This document shows positions 28,256 to 39,393 of a DNA stretch of 64,000 nucleotides, in pieces (position 1 is the first letter of the stretch; the number at the start of each line of letters is the position of its first letter). A program made the position numbers and the translations under genes. Origin of the DNA: Argopecten irradians (lineage: Eukaryota > Mollusca > Bivalvia > Pectinida > Pectinidae); the NCBI RefSeq assembly GCF_041381155.1, contig NC_091141.1, forward strand, positions 22,216,828 to 22,280,827, in the 5' to 3' direction. A model generated the notes under the pieces. The model was not told the DNA's origin. It was given only the letters and a program-made list of their open reading frames with translations, and did not search any database.

Positions 28256-30455
28256 ATGTTATGGGCCATCAAAAGTGATTGGTATGATTAGTTTCACAAT
28301 CAAATGTATACTATATATAATAATTAAGTTGATATTTTTAGCAATGAACAATTTAAAAATAATTAGTACTATACATTAATTTTAATTTAGCAATTTTGAT
28401 TTATTCCAGATATACACTTTAGCATTTTTATTTTCATTAGCTGCAGTTATAATATAAAAGGTGTCTTGATTAACATTCTGTTTAAAATCATACCTTTGTG
28501 AAGAGAGATCTCACAATGTACTGTAATTAGAACTTACTGTCCAACTTAAATTGTTTTCTATTAAATAATCATATCTAAATTAAAGAGGAATCTGGTGAAA
28601 ATTGACCACTAGCATTTCATAGATTAATACTTATGCATAGAAAGTACAGAGATGTGTATTTTTCTGCAAATTTTGATTGAGAACCCATAAACGTCCAAAA
28701 ATGACCAGAAATAAGCCTAGATATATATATAGCTACAATAATATTTGTCGACTTGAACTTGCTCTCGGAGCTGTCGGATGAGACATTATTTATTATACAT
28801 TTAAAGTGAAGCAGTTTCCTGAGTGTAGATATAGATGTAGATATACATGGTGATTAAACGTTTAAAAGTGTATGTATTATTATTATGTGCCAATACTGTT
28901 AAAATCATTTACATTGCCAATGTACCTACCATGATTTAAGTGATACGCATCCAGCAAAATTAATATTGGTTGTTTTTATTTTCTAATCAGAGCTCAGTTA
29001 AGTTGATATGTCATGTACTGTTACAAATATCATGTAGCCAGTTTTTTTCACAGGTTAATTTTTTTACGATTTGGTCTAAAAAATGAGAAAATTGTATTTC
29101 ACCAGTTTTCAATTTTTGTGACATGGCTTTATATGATATATGTGATTCATCCATTTCTTAATATTCCGTGGGTCAAATTTTCGCAATTATAGCGATTGGC
29201 AAAATTGTCAATTATATTTCCTGAGAAAATAACTGACTACGGAACATGTATTTCCTAATTGTCTCTTATTTATCAATTTTACATATAATGTATAACTTGC
29301 ATATTCAGATCAATGTGCTGGGTTTGTATCAGGCCTCAGTACAGGATTTAAATTATAGTTTGTTTTGTTTGGTAGTTAATGTATCTTTCATTCATATAAA
29401 TTAAAACCAAAAAATGTATGTTTCAGGTGCATTGTACTGCTACCTAGTCTTAAGACTAGTTTTTACGTCTAACGCTATAGCAATTTTATCTACGTTACAA
29501 AGCAATTTTATCTACGTTACAAAGTGGAACTGTTATTGAAGATTTCAACTTTGATAAATATACTCTTTTACCAGAAAAAAATAACAATGAAGCTGAATCG
29601 TAATGATGGATGACAACTGTTAAATAATGGTGATAAATCTGTTCTTATCTTACTGTAAACAAACAAAAAAAAACTGATTTTTTCCTACAAGGAATTTTTT
29701 AACTACATATGTTTTGTTCTTTGAATAAAGCTATGCAAAAACAAAAATTATGTAGTTAAGAGAAAAAAAAAATCAAATAATGTTTGCCGGGAATCTACTG
29801 TAACGAATTACACTATTTTTCTAGTCATGTAACCTGAAACATGCATCTAGAATTTATGGACCTAAAAAGTGAGTTACAATATTATTTTGTAGATCATTGA
29901 ATTATACGTGTCGTGTTTGTTGGTCATTTTGTCTGCTGGTTAGATCAATCAATGTCTTATCACTGGTGTAACTTATGAGGAAATCTATGCAAAAAAGCAT
30001 CACCAAAGCTTTAAGATCAGTACATTATGACTTAATAAAGTATGAGTTGGCTGATCTCAATGTGGATGTTGTATTTAAAGACAATTAATTTGTGCACTAG
30101 AGTTTAATTAAATTTCAACAATTTTTATTGACATTTTACAGTCAAAAGGCTAGAGTTACTAATGTCAACCCATAAACCTTGCAGTCAGATGGATTTTTTT
30201 CATTAAAGGCCCACAAAAATTTAAAATGGCAATATAATTTAGCAGAGTCGCAAAAATTATTAGTTTATAGTTTATAGTACACTTATCATCATCTTCTGAT
30301 TACTTTAATTAAAATGATTAAATGTAACAAAAAACATAATGAGTGTCATATTAAGGATCTTCCTAATAACTGTGTAATTATTGTAAAGAAACTTTTATTT
30401 AGTGAGCCTTTAACAGAATAATAAATAGGTTACAATATGACATACAAAGAATAAT
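28256..30455. other. Intergenic AT-rich DNA
   Basis: A short direct duplication (gcaattttatctacgttaca twice) lies near 29480-29523. Nothing else is recognised. Confidence 0.45.
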
Positions 30456-30456
30456 G

Positions 30457-30552
30457 TAAGAGATCCCAGAGGGTTCATGGCACCCACCATGGTAATGATG
30501 GAAGGATATTTTTGCTTTTCTCTTCTCTCCATCTTCTTTGGATTATTTAATA
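30457..30552 (+). mobile_element. Truncated 5' end of the 155-bp tandem-core element
   Basis: It starts aagagatcccagaggg and continues with cacccacca, as do the copies at 63014 and (inverted) 33446. It is cut off by the palindromic element that follows. Confidence 0.55.
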
Positions 30553-30896
30553 CATATTCCGTCTTTGCATATAACAGAGTTAGCTCCCTTGCGGGTAGGT
30601 GTCGATTGTTACGTCATTATTTTGTGAGTGGTATCAACATCGTTTTCTCCGAAAGTATGACCACAGCAGTTTGACGTTCTGTCAGTAATATATAGTATGC
30701 GTATATAAAAATACCCCTATATACTATATAAAAGCATAGTATATATAGTATATAGGGGTATTTTTATATATGTATACTATATATTATTGACAGAACGTCA
30801 AACTGCTGTGGTATGACGTTATGCTCGCAAACACCTGACGTCACAATCAATACCTACCCGCAGGGGCAGATAATGTATTATGCAAATACAGAATAG
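30553..30896. mobile_element. Long palindromic MITE, both arms intact
   Basis: The outer arms (tctttgcatataacagagtt, gcgggtaggtgtcgattg) and inner arms (agtttgacgttctgtca, then aaaatacccctatatac) are mirrored almost completely to 30896, with only a short centre near 30735-30745. Arms are about 160 bases. Other copies are at 14690, 23455, 60140 and 60500-60800. Confidence 0.75.
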
Positions 30897-31109
30897 CGAG
30901 ACTTGCAGAAAGTCTCAATATTAGCAAAACATTTTAATTTTCAAATCGAATATGGCTACGTCCACCATTGGAGTTGTTCCAATGCTGATATGCTGAGCTA
31001 AGGACCAATTAAACCCTACATAGGGGCCTCTTCGGTGTGTTCTGAGAAAATAACAAAATCAAACGTAACTGCTTGTTAGCAATGCTGTTTCCCGATTACT
31101 TAAACTATA

Positions 31110-31660
31110 GGGTGAAAAATGAACTTACACATGAAGTTTCCCTTCGGTACTTTTTGAGATATAGAGGTAACAATCTATTTTGAGATATAGAGGTAACAAT
31201 CTATTTTGAGATATAGAGGTAACAATCTATTTTGAGATATAGAGGTAACAATCTATTTTGAGATATAGAGGTAACAATCTTCGAATCCCAAGATGGCTGC
31301 TTGGCAGTCTTTTGAAATTTTCTTTTGTGATTTCTGAGGAATAGCTGAAACATGTTGAAGTTTGTTACCGCAATTTATCAGAAAATGCTATAGGGATCTG
31401 TCTCAAATTTCATATGTAGATTCCTATTGGTCCTTCATAGTGTATGTTTGTATTTTGGGAGTGATCAGACAAAAAGATGGCAGATATGCAGCCATCTTGG
31501 ATTTTGGCAAGTTCGTCACCTAATATCTCGGATAGTAGTAGAGGGCACTTTTTCACTTTCTCACAAGGTTTATTTGAGCCATAATTGTAAATACCAGTAC
31601 TTCATTTTGGGATTGACAACCAGGCACAGAAGCTGAAGGTTATTTCTGCGCTTTCTCAGA
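31110..31660. repeat. Degenerate copy of the 155-bp unit with a 26-bp minisatellite
   Basis: Stretches matching the 155-bp unit (atttcatatgtagattccta, agccatcttggattttg) are recognisable. Within it, gagatatagaggtaacaatc repeats five times with period 26 at about 31154-31282. Confidence 0.65.
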
Positions 31661-32187
31661 TATGATAAGGGGTCTTTCTCAATTTTGTATTATACATGTA
31701 TACATTGTATTCATATTGTGATGGCAAAAGCCGAAATTAGAATCGTATCCATCAGAGGTTTTAATAGAAAGATGAAAAAAGCAGAGAAAATGCTCATCTT
31801 TTATTTGACTGATAAGATTTATAAATGGTTGGCGCCAAAATACCACTGGGTGTTTAAAGTAAATTTTTCCATTTTGTATATATGCGTTCCTCCGTTTGCA
31901 TTTCGGATTGTATTGGCGCACTGACATCCCACAGTATCTAAAACCTAAGGTCTTATTATAATCTTTTTCATTTGTTCAAGAGCTTCCTTGAATGATAGTC
32001 CGTGACTCACGTGTACTCTATAACTGGCATTGTTTCTATCACTAGATTCATAGTTAAACTGAAGGTAATTTCAGGAGGAAAAACCTGAACAATAACAGTC
32101 CTAGAGATACGTTTTTGAAGATTATATAATTAGCGATGCCAAACTTCAAAGCCAATTCCGTGAACCGTTTTTCGTTCAATTGATTTT

Positions 32188-33446
32188 TTAGCCCACCATC
32201 ATCAGATGGTGGGCTATTCAAATCGCCTTTCGTCCGTGGTCCGTCCGTCCTTCCGTCCGTCCGTTAACAATTCTTGTTACCGCTATTTCTCTAAAAGTAC
32301 TGAAGGGATCTTTCTCAAATTTCATATGTAGGTTCCCCTAGGACCCTAGTTGTGCATATTGTATTTTGGGACTGATCGGTCAACAAGATGGCCGCCAGGC
32401 AGCCATCTTGGATTTTGATAGTTAAAGTTTGTTACCGCTATTTCTCAGAAAGTACTGAAGGGATCTTTCTCAAATTTCATATGTAGGTTCCCCTAGGACC
32501 CCAGTTGTGCATATTGCATTTTGGGACTGATCGGTCAACAAGATGGCCGACCAGCCGCCATCTTGGATTTTGATAGTAAAAGTTTGTTACGGCTAATTCT
32601 CAGAAAGTACTGAAGGGATCTTTCTCAAATTTCATATGTAGGTTCCCCTAGGACCCTAGTTGTGCATATTGTATTTTGGGACTGATCGGTCAACAAGATG
32701 GCCGACCAGCCGCCATCTTGGATTTTGATAGTTAAAGTTTGTTACCGCTATTTCTCAGAAAGCACTGAAGGGATCTTTCTCAAATTTCATATGTAGGTTC
32801 CCCTAGGACCCCAGTTGTGCATATTGCATTTTGGGACTGATCGGTCAACAAGATGGCCGCCAGGTAGCCATCTTGGATTTTGATAGTTAAAGTTTGTTAC
32901 CGCTATTTCTCAGAGAGCACTGAAGGGATCTTTCTCAAATTTCATATGTAGGTTCCCCTAGGACCCCAGTTGTGCATATTGCATTTTGGGACTGATCGGT
33001 CAACAAGATGGCCGACCGGTGGCCATCTTGGATTTTGATAGATAAAGTTTGTTACCGCTATTTCTCAGAAAGTATTGAAGGGATTGTTCTCAAATTTCAT
33101 ATGTAGGTTCCTCTATGACCCTAGTTCTGCATATTACATTTTGGGACTGATCGGTCAACAAGATGGCCGACCAGCAGCCATCTTGGATTTTGATAGTTAA
33201 AGTTTGTTACCGCTATTTCTCAGAAAGTATTGAAGGGATTGTTCTCAAATTTCATATGTAGGTTCCCCTAGGACCCTAGTTCTGCATATTACATTTTGAG
33301 ACCACCATCTTGGATTTTGATAGTTTAAAGTTTGAAAAGCAGAAAAAAGAAGTGTAAGTTTGAAAAGCAGAGAAAAGATCCCTCTTTCATTTGTCAGACA
33401 TAGATCAATCTTTGGTGGGCGCCAAGATCCCTCTGGGATCTCTTGT
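32188..33446 (-). mobile_element. Tandem-core element, seven 155-bp units
   Basis: Read on the minus strand, the 5' end is acaagagatcccagaggg near 33446 and the 3' end is a hairpin (agcccaccatc / gatggtgggct) followed by CTAA at 32188. Units start at 32276, 32431, 32586, 32741, 32896, 33051 and 33206, an exact 155-bp spacing. A run of ccgtccgtcc lies between hairpin and core. The architecture is shared with 18874-19971 and 46571-47234. No coding content; Helitron-like by its end. Confidence 0.7.
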
Positions 33447-33540
33447 TTATGTATTGGTTTGGACCAAAATTATACACAAGTTACGCAGACCTTTAGATTT
33501 TCTGTGAAATAGTCTAGGGATGGATATACATGTATATAGT

Positions 33541-33780
33541 TTAAGGGTGGATATAAAGATAATGATAGTAACCTCTGGAGTATCAAGGATGTTCAATGGT
33601 TTAGCTCGAATGTTGATCCCGATGGAAATGTAATGGCTGATGCCATTGCTGCATTCTAGTCTAGGGGTAGATATAACGATAATGATAGTAACCTCTGGAG
33701 TATCGAGGATGTTCCATAGTTTAGCTCGAAGGTTGATCCCGATGGAAATGTAATGGCTGATGCCATTGCTGCATTCATCA
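33541..33780. repeat. Two 120-bp direct repeats beyond the TRIM-like gene's 3' end
   Basis: Units 33541-33660 and 33661-33780 differ at only a few positions. The part gatagtaacctctggagtat also appears at 37077 and, inverted, at 36510. As 120 is divisible by three it gives a 40-residue repeat in one minus frame, which I take to be incidental. Confidence 0.7.
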
Positions 33781-33839
33781 ACCACATTGCACTAAAACCG
33801 TTTGCAACCACCAATAATTTCTGCCGCTGTATTAGTATA

Positions 33840-35237
33840 TTATGTACATTCACGATGTGAAGAAATGACGTCTAGAAGTTGAACAAAGTTGTTGCTGTGA
33901 CTATTTATAAAACGACTAGCCTGGGTCAGGATGAGAAGTTTGTTTTTCTGATCTACTGCGATTGCGCAGGGTGGCACGCTTTTGTCAATGCTCGGCAAAA
34001 GACAGCGTTCTTTGGTGTCAGTTTGATAAATAGAGACAAGTCCCGATGCAAGACCGACGATCAGCGAGTCTGACAAAATCGCCAAGGCAGGGGATTCGTC
34101 CCGAAACTGCAATCTAGTTGAGTGAAGAATATTCCCGCTTGTATCACAGCAGCAGATGAAACTACCACCAATAAACTCATTTCTGGTGACGTAAAGAAGT
34201 CCTGAAGAAGGCGAGACTTTGATATAACCCCGAATTGGCTCAGTCATGCTATCGACCAGACGGATTTTCATTAGAAACACTTTCCTATCGTCATATACTT
34301 TAATACATCTGCTGTGTTTGAACGAAGATTCACACAAGACGAAAAGTTGACCTTTTTGGTAGTCAATGCCAACGCAATTCTGTTTGGTATTTATAGAACC
34401 GGTGGCCCATGATAGATTGTAAGGTTTAATGAAGCGTACACTTCTTTCCTTGGTGATGGTGACTGCAACTACACCGTTATCCATCAGAGCCAGGTCAAAT
34501 GGAGCACTATCGGTGTCTGCTTCCTGAAGAAGGGAAGAGTCGGCAGAGAAAAGCTTCAGCTTCTTGTTATTTCTATCAGCTAGGAGCATACTGCCATTTT
34601 CTAAGATGGCGACCCCTGTAAACCAACAGTGACGTTTATCCGTTTTCGTCCGTCCATTAAAGATCGTTTTGTATTTCAGTTTTGTTTGGCCAGTCACGGC
34701 GACCTGGCCAGCGGTAACACTAGCACACTTCCCCCTTATTGTGCCCAATGCTTCTTGCAGGTCTTCAGTTTTCGTTATGACCTCGATAATCCCCGGTTGT
34801 AACGTGAAATATTCAAATGTCATTTCATGGCCTGGATCTGAAACAGGATTAAACGAAATTTTCACCGCCAGATCATCATTTGATTGGGCTAACTTACTCT
34901 CCAATCCTTCCCTGATGCTTTTCAGTTCGCTGATATCAAACTGTTTGTTGGCTTTTTGAGCAGCGTCTAAACATTTCTGATACTCCGCTTTTCTCTGTTC
35001 TAATTTTGCTATCTCTTTGCCATGCGTGTCGCGTAGGTTTCTGATCTGTTCTCTTTCTATAACCTCTATCTTGTCACGTATATCTTTGAAATATTTATAG
35101 ATATTGCCTTCGTTTTCTGGTAACTCTTGTTTCAGTCTCTCTTCACTGTTGCGTACAGATTGATAAAGCCCCTCTAAAGCATCCACCTGTTTACCAATCA
35201 CTTGTAAAACACTAGTTCTGTCGTTATATTCCATCAT
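33840..35237 (-). CDS. TRIM-like coiled-coil and beta-propeller protein without B-box
   Basis: Single-exon coding region of 465 residues. Residues about 8-130 are heptad-rich and charged (coiled coil; KYFKDIRDKIEVIEREQIRN region). Residues about 195-465 form repeated blade-like strands with WFTGVAILENGSMLLADRNN, the pattern of NHL/TRIM2-3-71-like propellers in molluscan TRIM expansions. No RING or B-box is present in this exon, and I found none in the sequence upstream. The propeller is clearly paralogous to the divergent gene at 39394 (shared W-TG--------ADR-NKK-KLFS). An acceptor (ctacccag) lies just 5' of ATG ATG, and a donor near 36169 could give a non-coding first exon. Likely role: innate-immune or ubiquitin-related scaffold, by family only. 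The full exon is open, so it looks functional. Confidence 0.85.
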   Translation of the reverse strand: MMEYNDRTSVLQVIGKQVDALEGLYQSVRNSEERLKQELPENEGNIYKYFKDIRDKIEVIEREQIRNLRDTHGKEIAKLEQRKAEYQKCLDAAQKANKQFDISELKSIREGLESKLAQSNDDLAVKISFNPVSDPGHEMTFEYFTLQPGIIEVITKTEDLQEALGTIRGKCASVTAGQVAVTGQTKLKYKTIFNGRTKTDKRHCWFTGVAILENGSMLLADRNNKKLKLFSADSSLLQEADTDSAPFDLALMDNGVVAVTITKERSVRFIKPYNLSWATGSINTKQNCVGIDYQKGQLFVLCESSFKHSRCIKVYDDRKVFLMKIRLVDSMTEPIRGYIKVSPSSGLLYVTRNEFIGGSFICCCDTSGNILHSTRLQFRDESPALAILSDSLIVGLASGLVSIYQTDTKERCLLPSIDKSVPPCAIAVDQKNKLLILTQASRFINSHSNNFVQLLDVISSHRECT

Positions 35238-36168
35238 TGAACTTGATGTGGGGTAGGACCTGGGTAGCTCTCTTTTGTTGTAATGAATGGACAGCAGTGA
35301 TCAATAGGTATTCTCTCTGAAGAAAAAAAAAAGAAATTTTCTGTATTCATCTACACCGATTTACAGTAAATATCTCAATCGAATAGCACAAAACTTAAGC
35401 AATCGGAACACATCGTCTACGTCTGAGAGTTTCGTAGAAAATTTCATTTTTCATTGCAAAATATTTATAAAGTCAAGAAGACTTACAGAATGATGTAACT
35501 TGGATCGGGCAACCGGCAAAACCTACTCCCTCCCAAAGATACACATATATATAATTGTAATAGATGGAAAATAGGTAAAACATAGCAATAATGGATCTTC
35601 CAAATTAGGAGGAATCTAAAATCTTTCTGTCAAAATTCGTATCTACCCCGCATGCGTACGTTGACCACAATAAATGAACCTGTGTTCCCAACTAAAAAGG
35701 CGTCTCTTCTTTACCTTTTTGATTTGACGAATGCGTTCAGGTATGATTATATACTATTATACCTTGAATCACAATTAAAGTGAAAGTAAAGAAAATGAAG
35801 CTAAAATATGAGGCTTACTATTCATATCAAGACCCGAAAAGGAGTTGTATCTATTTGAATATATCGTAGTGTCGAGAATTTTTTAACGTGACCTATTTTT
35901 TCCTCAATTTTTGAAATCATATTGTTATGTGCATCTTGCGTTTGTTTTTTTCTTCCCACCTCAATATTTCCTAGCAGGGACGGGTGCGATTTATTGGTTA
36001 TAAGCGTGAGCAAGTTGAACAACATTCAATTTATGGTTAACGTATGGGTATACATTGGACAAAATAGTAATTATGATGTACGATATAAATGTGATGTACA
36101 AAAAATATTTTACATTGGTGAGCTATGATGAGTAGATATATATAGTATATAAATATTGTATTCCTTAC

Positions 36169-36250
36169 CTTTATGGGCGCCAAATATCACAGACGAAAAT
36201 GAAAATGACCCGATGGCATGTGATTATATTTGGCTATTTATATGATCACA
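36169..36250 (-). other. Possible non-coding first exon of the TRIM-like gene at 33840
   Basis: On the minus strand GCGCCCATAAAG is followed by GTAAGGAATAC, a good donor, ending the exon at 36169. It would splice to the acceptor just before the ATG at 35237. Only the donor is visible; the upstream end is arbitrary. Confidence 0.3.
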
Positions 36251-36387
36251 GATAATATATAGTAGATAATGCGATTCGCGATAAAGGTCGCTGAAGGTCA
36301 AATCTTATTATTGGTGACCTCATCATCTATAATTTGGTTTCGTTGTTTTATGTGTTGAATAAGTTATTATAATTGCTGATTCCGGAC

Positions 36388-37310
36388 ATCGTTATATCAC
36401 GATATTGCGAGACGAGATCACAATACCACGAGTCGATATTGCAATACTACAACGCGAGATCCTGATACTTCTAGACGATAATACGATTGATATCACGATG
36501 CAGTACATTTTCGATACTCCAGGGGTTACTATTACTGACGTCATATCCGCCCATGGACTATCTCATAGTAAAACGGGAGGCAACAGAAGACACAAATAAT
36601 TTGATCCTTTGGTGTACATCAATAAAGGAATTGTATAAAGATACATTGTGGTTGACAGAATTGTTTTGAAGTTGGTCGTTGCTCTCTCTCTTACTGTAGT
36701 GCAACTAGTACGGCAACGATGTTTTGATCCGTTTCCGGTATCGCTTCGATATACGAGTACCGAGCAGGTATGTTCCAACTTGTAGAGTTAAATACATTGC
36801 GCATGGTGTTACAGACCGATATTTAGCTCAAGTGTTAATTAGATATCCTACCTTGTATTAAGATCGTGATTTCACGCAAAGGTCTCCTATTTATCATACA
36901 ATTGTGACACTTACATACAGCTTGATGCGAGTTCCTAGCAAAAACTTCAAGTTTTCATCTGAATTAAATGTCTGTAATCTTCAAAGGAGGTCTCGGCAGG
37001 CCTGTGGTTGAGTCAGTTGTTTTTTTCTGAACTGTCTTCAATTTTACATTGAGATAGTCCAAGGTGGATATAACATCAGTGATAGTAACCGTTGGAGTAT
37101 CGAGGATGGATGCAGTATAACTATACTGCTGGACAAAATTACAATACTGCAACGCAAGATCGCGGTATTGCTACCGATATTACGATACCATGATGTAATA
37201 TTGCGAAATTGCGATACTGCACGATAGGATTAGGGGATCGTCGTCTCACCTAGTGGTATCGTGATCTCGTAATAGCGAACTCTATTACACGACGCAATAT
37301 ATATGTTTTA
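36388..37310. mobile_element. Element with long inverted arms between the TRIM-like genes
   Basis: The left arm contains gatattgcgagacgag, atactacaacgcgagatcct and gatactccaggggttactat. The right arm holds their inverses (agtaaccgttggagtatcga, aatactgcaacgcaagatc). Arms of about 170-200 bases flank about 480 bases of unlike DNA. No transposase frame is seen. Confidence 0.55.
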
Positions 37311-37395
37311 TGGTAAAGCTGGAAAACCCAGATAAAACCCGACGAATGACGGTAAGCACGGTGAAAAATACCTGCATGGCAGCTACAATACAACG

Positions 37396-37759
37396 TTAAA
37401 GATGCTCCACCGCCGACAAATGGTGTTTTTTCACTATCAAAAACAGGAGCAGACGATTTAGTATTTTTCTTCTGTTACAAAAGTTACTTCCTTTACACCA
37501 TTATCAACATTGAAAAGTTTGAGCTTCTAATTTTACTTAAAGTTAAAAATATGAAAAATAATTAATTGCATCCCGAAGAAAATCCGTGGCACTATATCCT
37601 ATATGGAATGAAGTACTGATTGCGCATGCGCCAAAGGCAAAATAAGTTATTTTATATTATTTTTTGTTATTATTAGACTTATATATACACGATAAAACGT
37701 CAATTATTGTTCAAGTGATGAATATCATTTATGCTCTGTCGGCGGTGGAGCATCTTTAA
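37396..37759. mobile_element. TTAA-flanked MITE, copy 2
   Basis: It is the best-preserved copy: ttaaagatgctccaccgccg at the left and cggcggtggagcatctttaa at the right are perfect inverses. The body matches 12067-12414 over its length. Confidence 0.8.
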
Positions 37760-39373
37760 TGCATCGATGATACTAAGGTACATACCATTTTTGTCTATTT
37801 GCATCTCAAGGCACAATTTTTTTTTATCTTTGTTTTGGTTCATATGGTGTTATTTATTCTACACTGGTTATATAACACCATGTTGCCCTCAACAAAAGTC
37901 CATAGTTGATATACATAGTCACACTATTACTATAAATAACTGCCCTTGTCACGCGATTTCTGTCCGATAACTTACAGGGTTCTGACATCTTACAATACTA
38001 AGTAAATAAAATTAAAACTTTATCAAAATTGATGATTCCTGATATATTTTATCTGTTTTTGGTTCTGATCTCGAGTGTGTTAGTATCTATTTTTTACGAT
38101 AGTAAAAATTCTGAATCATTAACTTAGCAGAATAAGTCATAAACTTTCATAAACATAGATTTTTAGTTTCATTTTGCACCTTTAAAACAATTCCAATCCC
38201 TGTGACATATACACATGTTCACATGACCGTTATCTATACATTATCATCTATCTACACACACAACACCATGAACATAAATATTATCAATATTGTCTTAATT
38301 CATATATAGGTTGTGATGTGAACAGTTTACCTGTTGTGGTGTACAGACATACTGACTTCATCATTGAACAGAGTATGTACTAAGTGACAGAATTTGTAAG
38401 TATAGCAAAAGCTTTGGCCTTCGCCCCAATACCAGGCGGTAATGTACATCCCGTTATTTGGTTTGGTTTTACACAATGTATCGCTGGACAGCCTTCATAT
38501 TGCATATTAATTAATTTCACGTCCTATGAATAGACATGGTCATTTAAGGATGTGCCAGGCTTAGATGGCTGGGAAAGCCTTAGTATCAAGAGGAAAAACA
38601 GCGACCAGTACCTGGCAACTGCCCCGCATGGGATTCGAACTCGACAAAAAGGTGAAGGGTTTGTAGTAACATGTCAGGACATCTTAACCACTTGGTCACT
38701 GCGGTCCCTATACATATGTAGCTACCGTGCTTGAAAATTCGTGTTTTGGAAGACTGTGGAAATAAATATCCGTCCTTCAAACTATATATAAGTGGTAGGT
38801 TAAAAGTAAGACTTTGAATTCAAAGAATCGTTCATGAGCCATTCCCTTATCTTATCGCAGTCGTTTTAAATAGTCCGCTCTCTACCCTGAAAAAGCACGT
38901 GAATTGACCTTAAGCATGTTCAGTCTTGATGTTACATAGATAGGCAGCTTGCTGTTAATATTATTGTACACCTACTTACAAGTTATATGATCGACACCAC
39001 TAAAAAGAAACCCAGTTCATGCACAAGGAAAGCCAGTCACAAAAACTATGTATATTAGGAGCATGAAGCTATGTATACTCAACACAAAGTAAGTTGCTTT
39101 TTAAAGATGCAAATACTGCCTTACTATAACTCAGTCATTCATATTCATATATTGTCCGACAAAATGTTGGCATATATTCATGTAGATTCGATGTAATGAT
39201 CATTTAACAGATAATTCACGAGTTTGATTTCACATGGACGCATTTTGTTACCTATTTTCTTCTAAAATAAACAATAGAAGCTTTAATTCCTGTTCGATGG
39301 AAATACACCATATCTCTTGTTCAGTGTGTATGTAACTTTCATTTTCTATTCGTTTCGTATGTGTATGTTTCAG
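37760..39373. other. Upstream region of the B-box gene
   Basis: Apart from the SINE, it holds a good plus-strand donor (gtaagtat) at 38396 that could end a leader exon splicing to 39374. No coding exon is seen. Confidence 0.3.
38510..38715 (-). repeat. tRNA-derived SINE, minus strand
   Basis: On the minus strand an A box (GTGACCAAGTGGTTAAGAT) and a B box (GAGTTCGAATCCCATGC) form a tRNA-like head. The body reads cctggcacatccttaaatga and then aggacgtgaaatt, the tail common to molluscan SINEs. The gap between the boxes is too long for a clean tRNA. Confidence 0.7.
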
Positions 39374-39393
39374 AAACAATCCCATCAAGGAAT

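Noticed and set aside
33447-33785. 112-codon minus frame with a 40-residue repeat
   Set aside because: It is produced by the two 120-bp repeats, whose motif recurs as non-coding sequence at 36510 and 37077.
34669-34959. 96-codon plus-strand frame
   Set aside because: It is antisense to the coiled coil and propeller coding exon of the TRIM-like gene.
28100-38715. tRNA genes at 28200 and 38690 (A and B boxes)
   Set aside because: The cloverleaf does not close and SINE bodies follow the tRNA-like heads.
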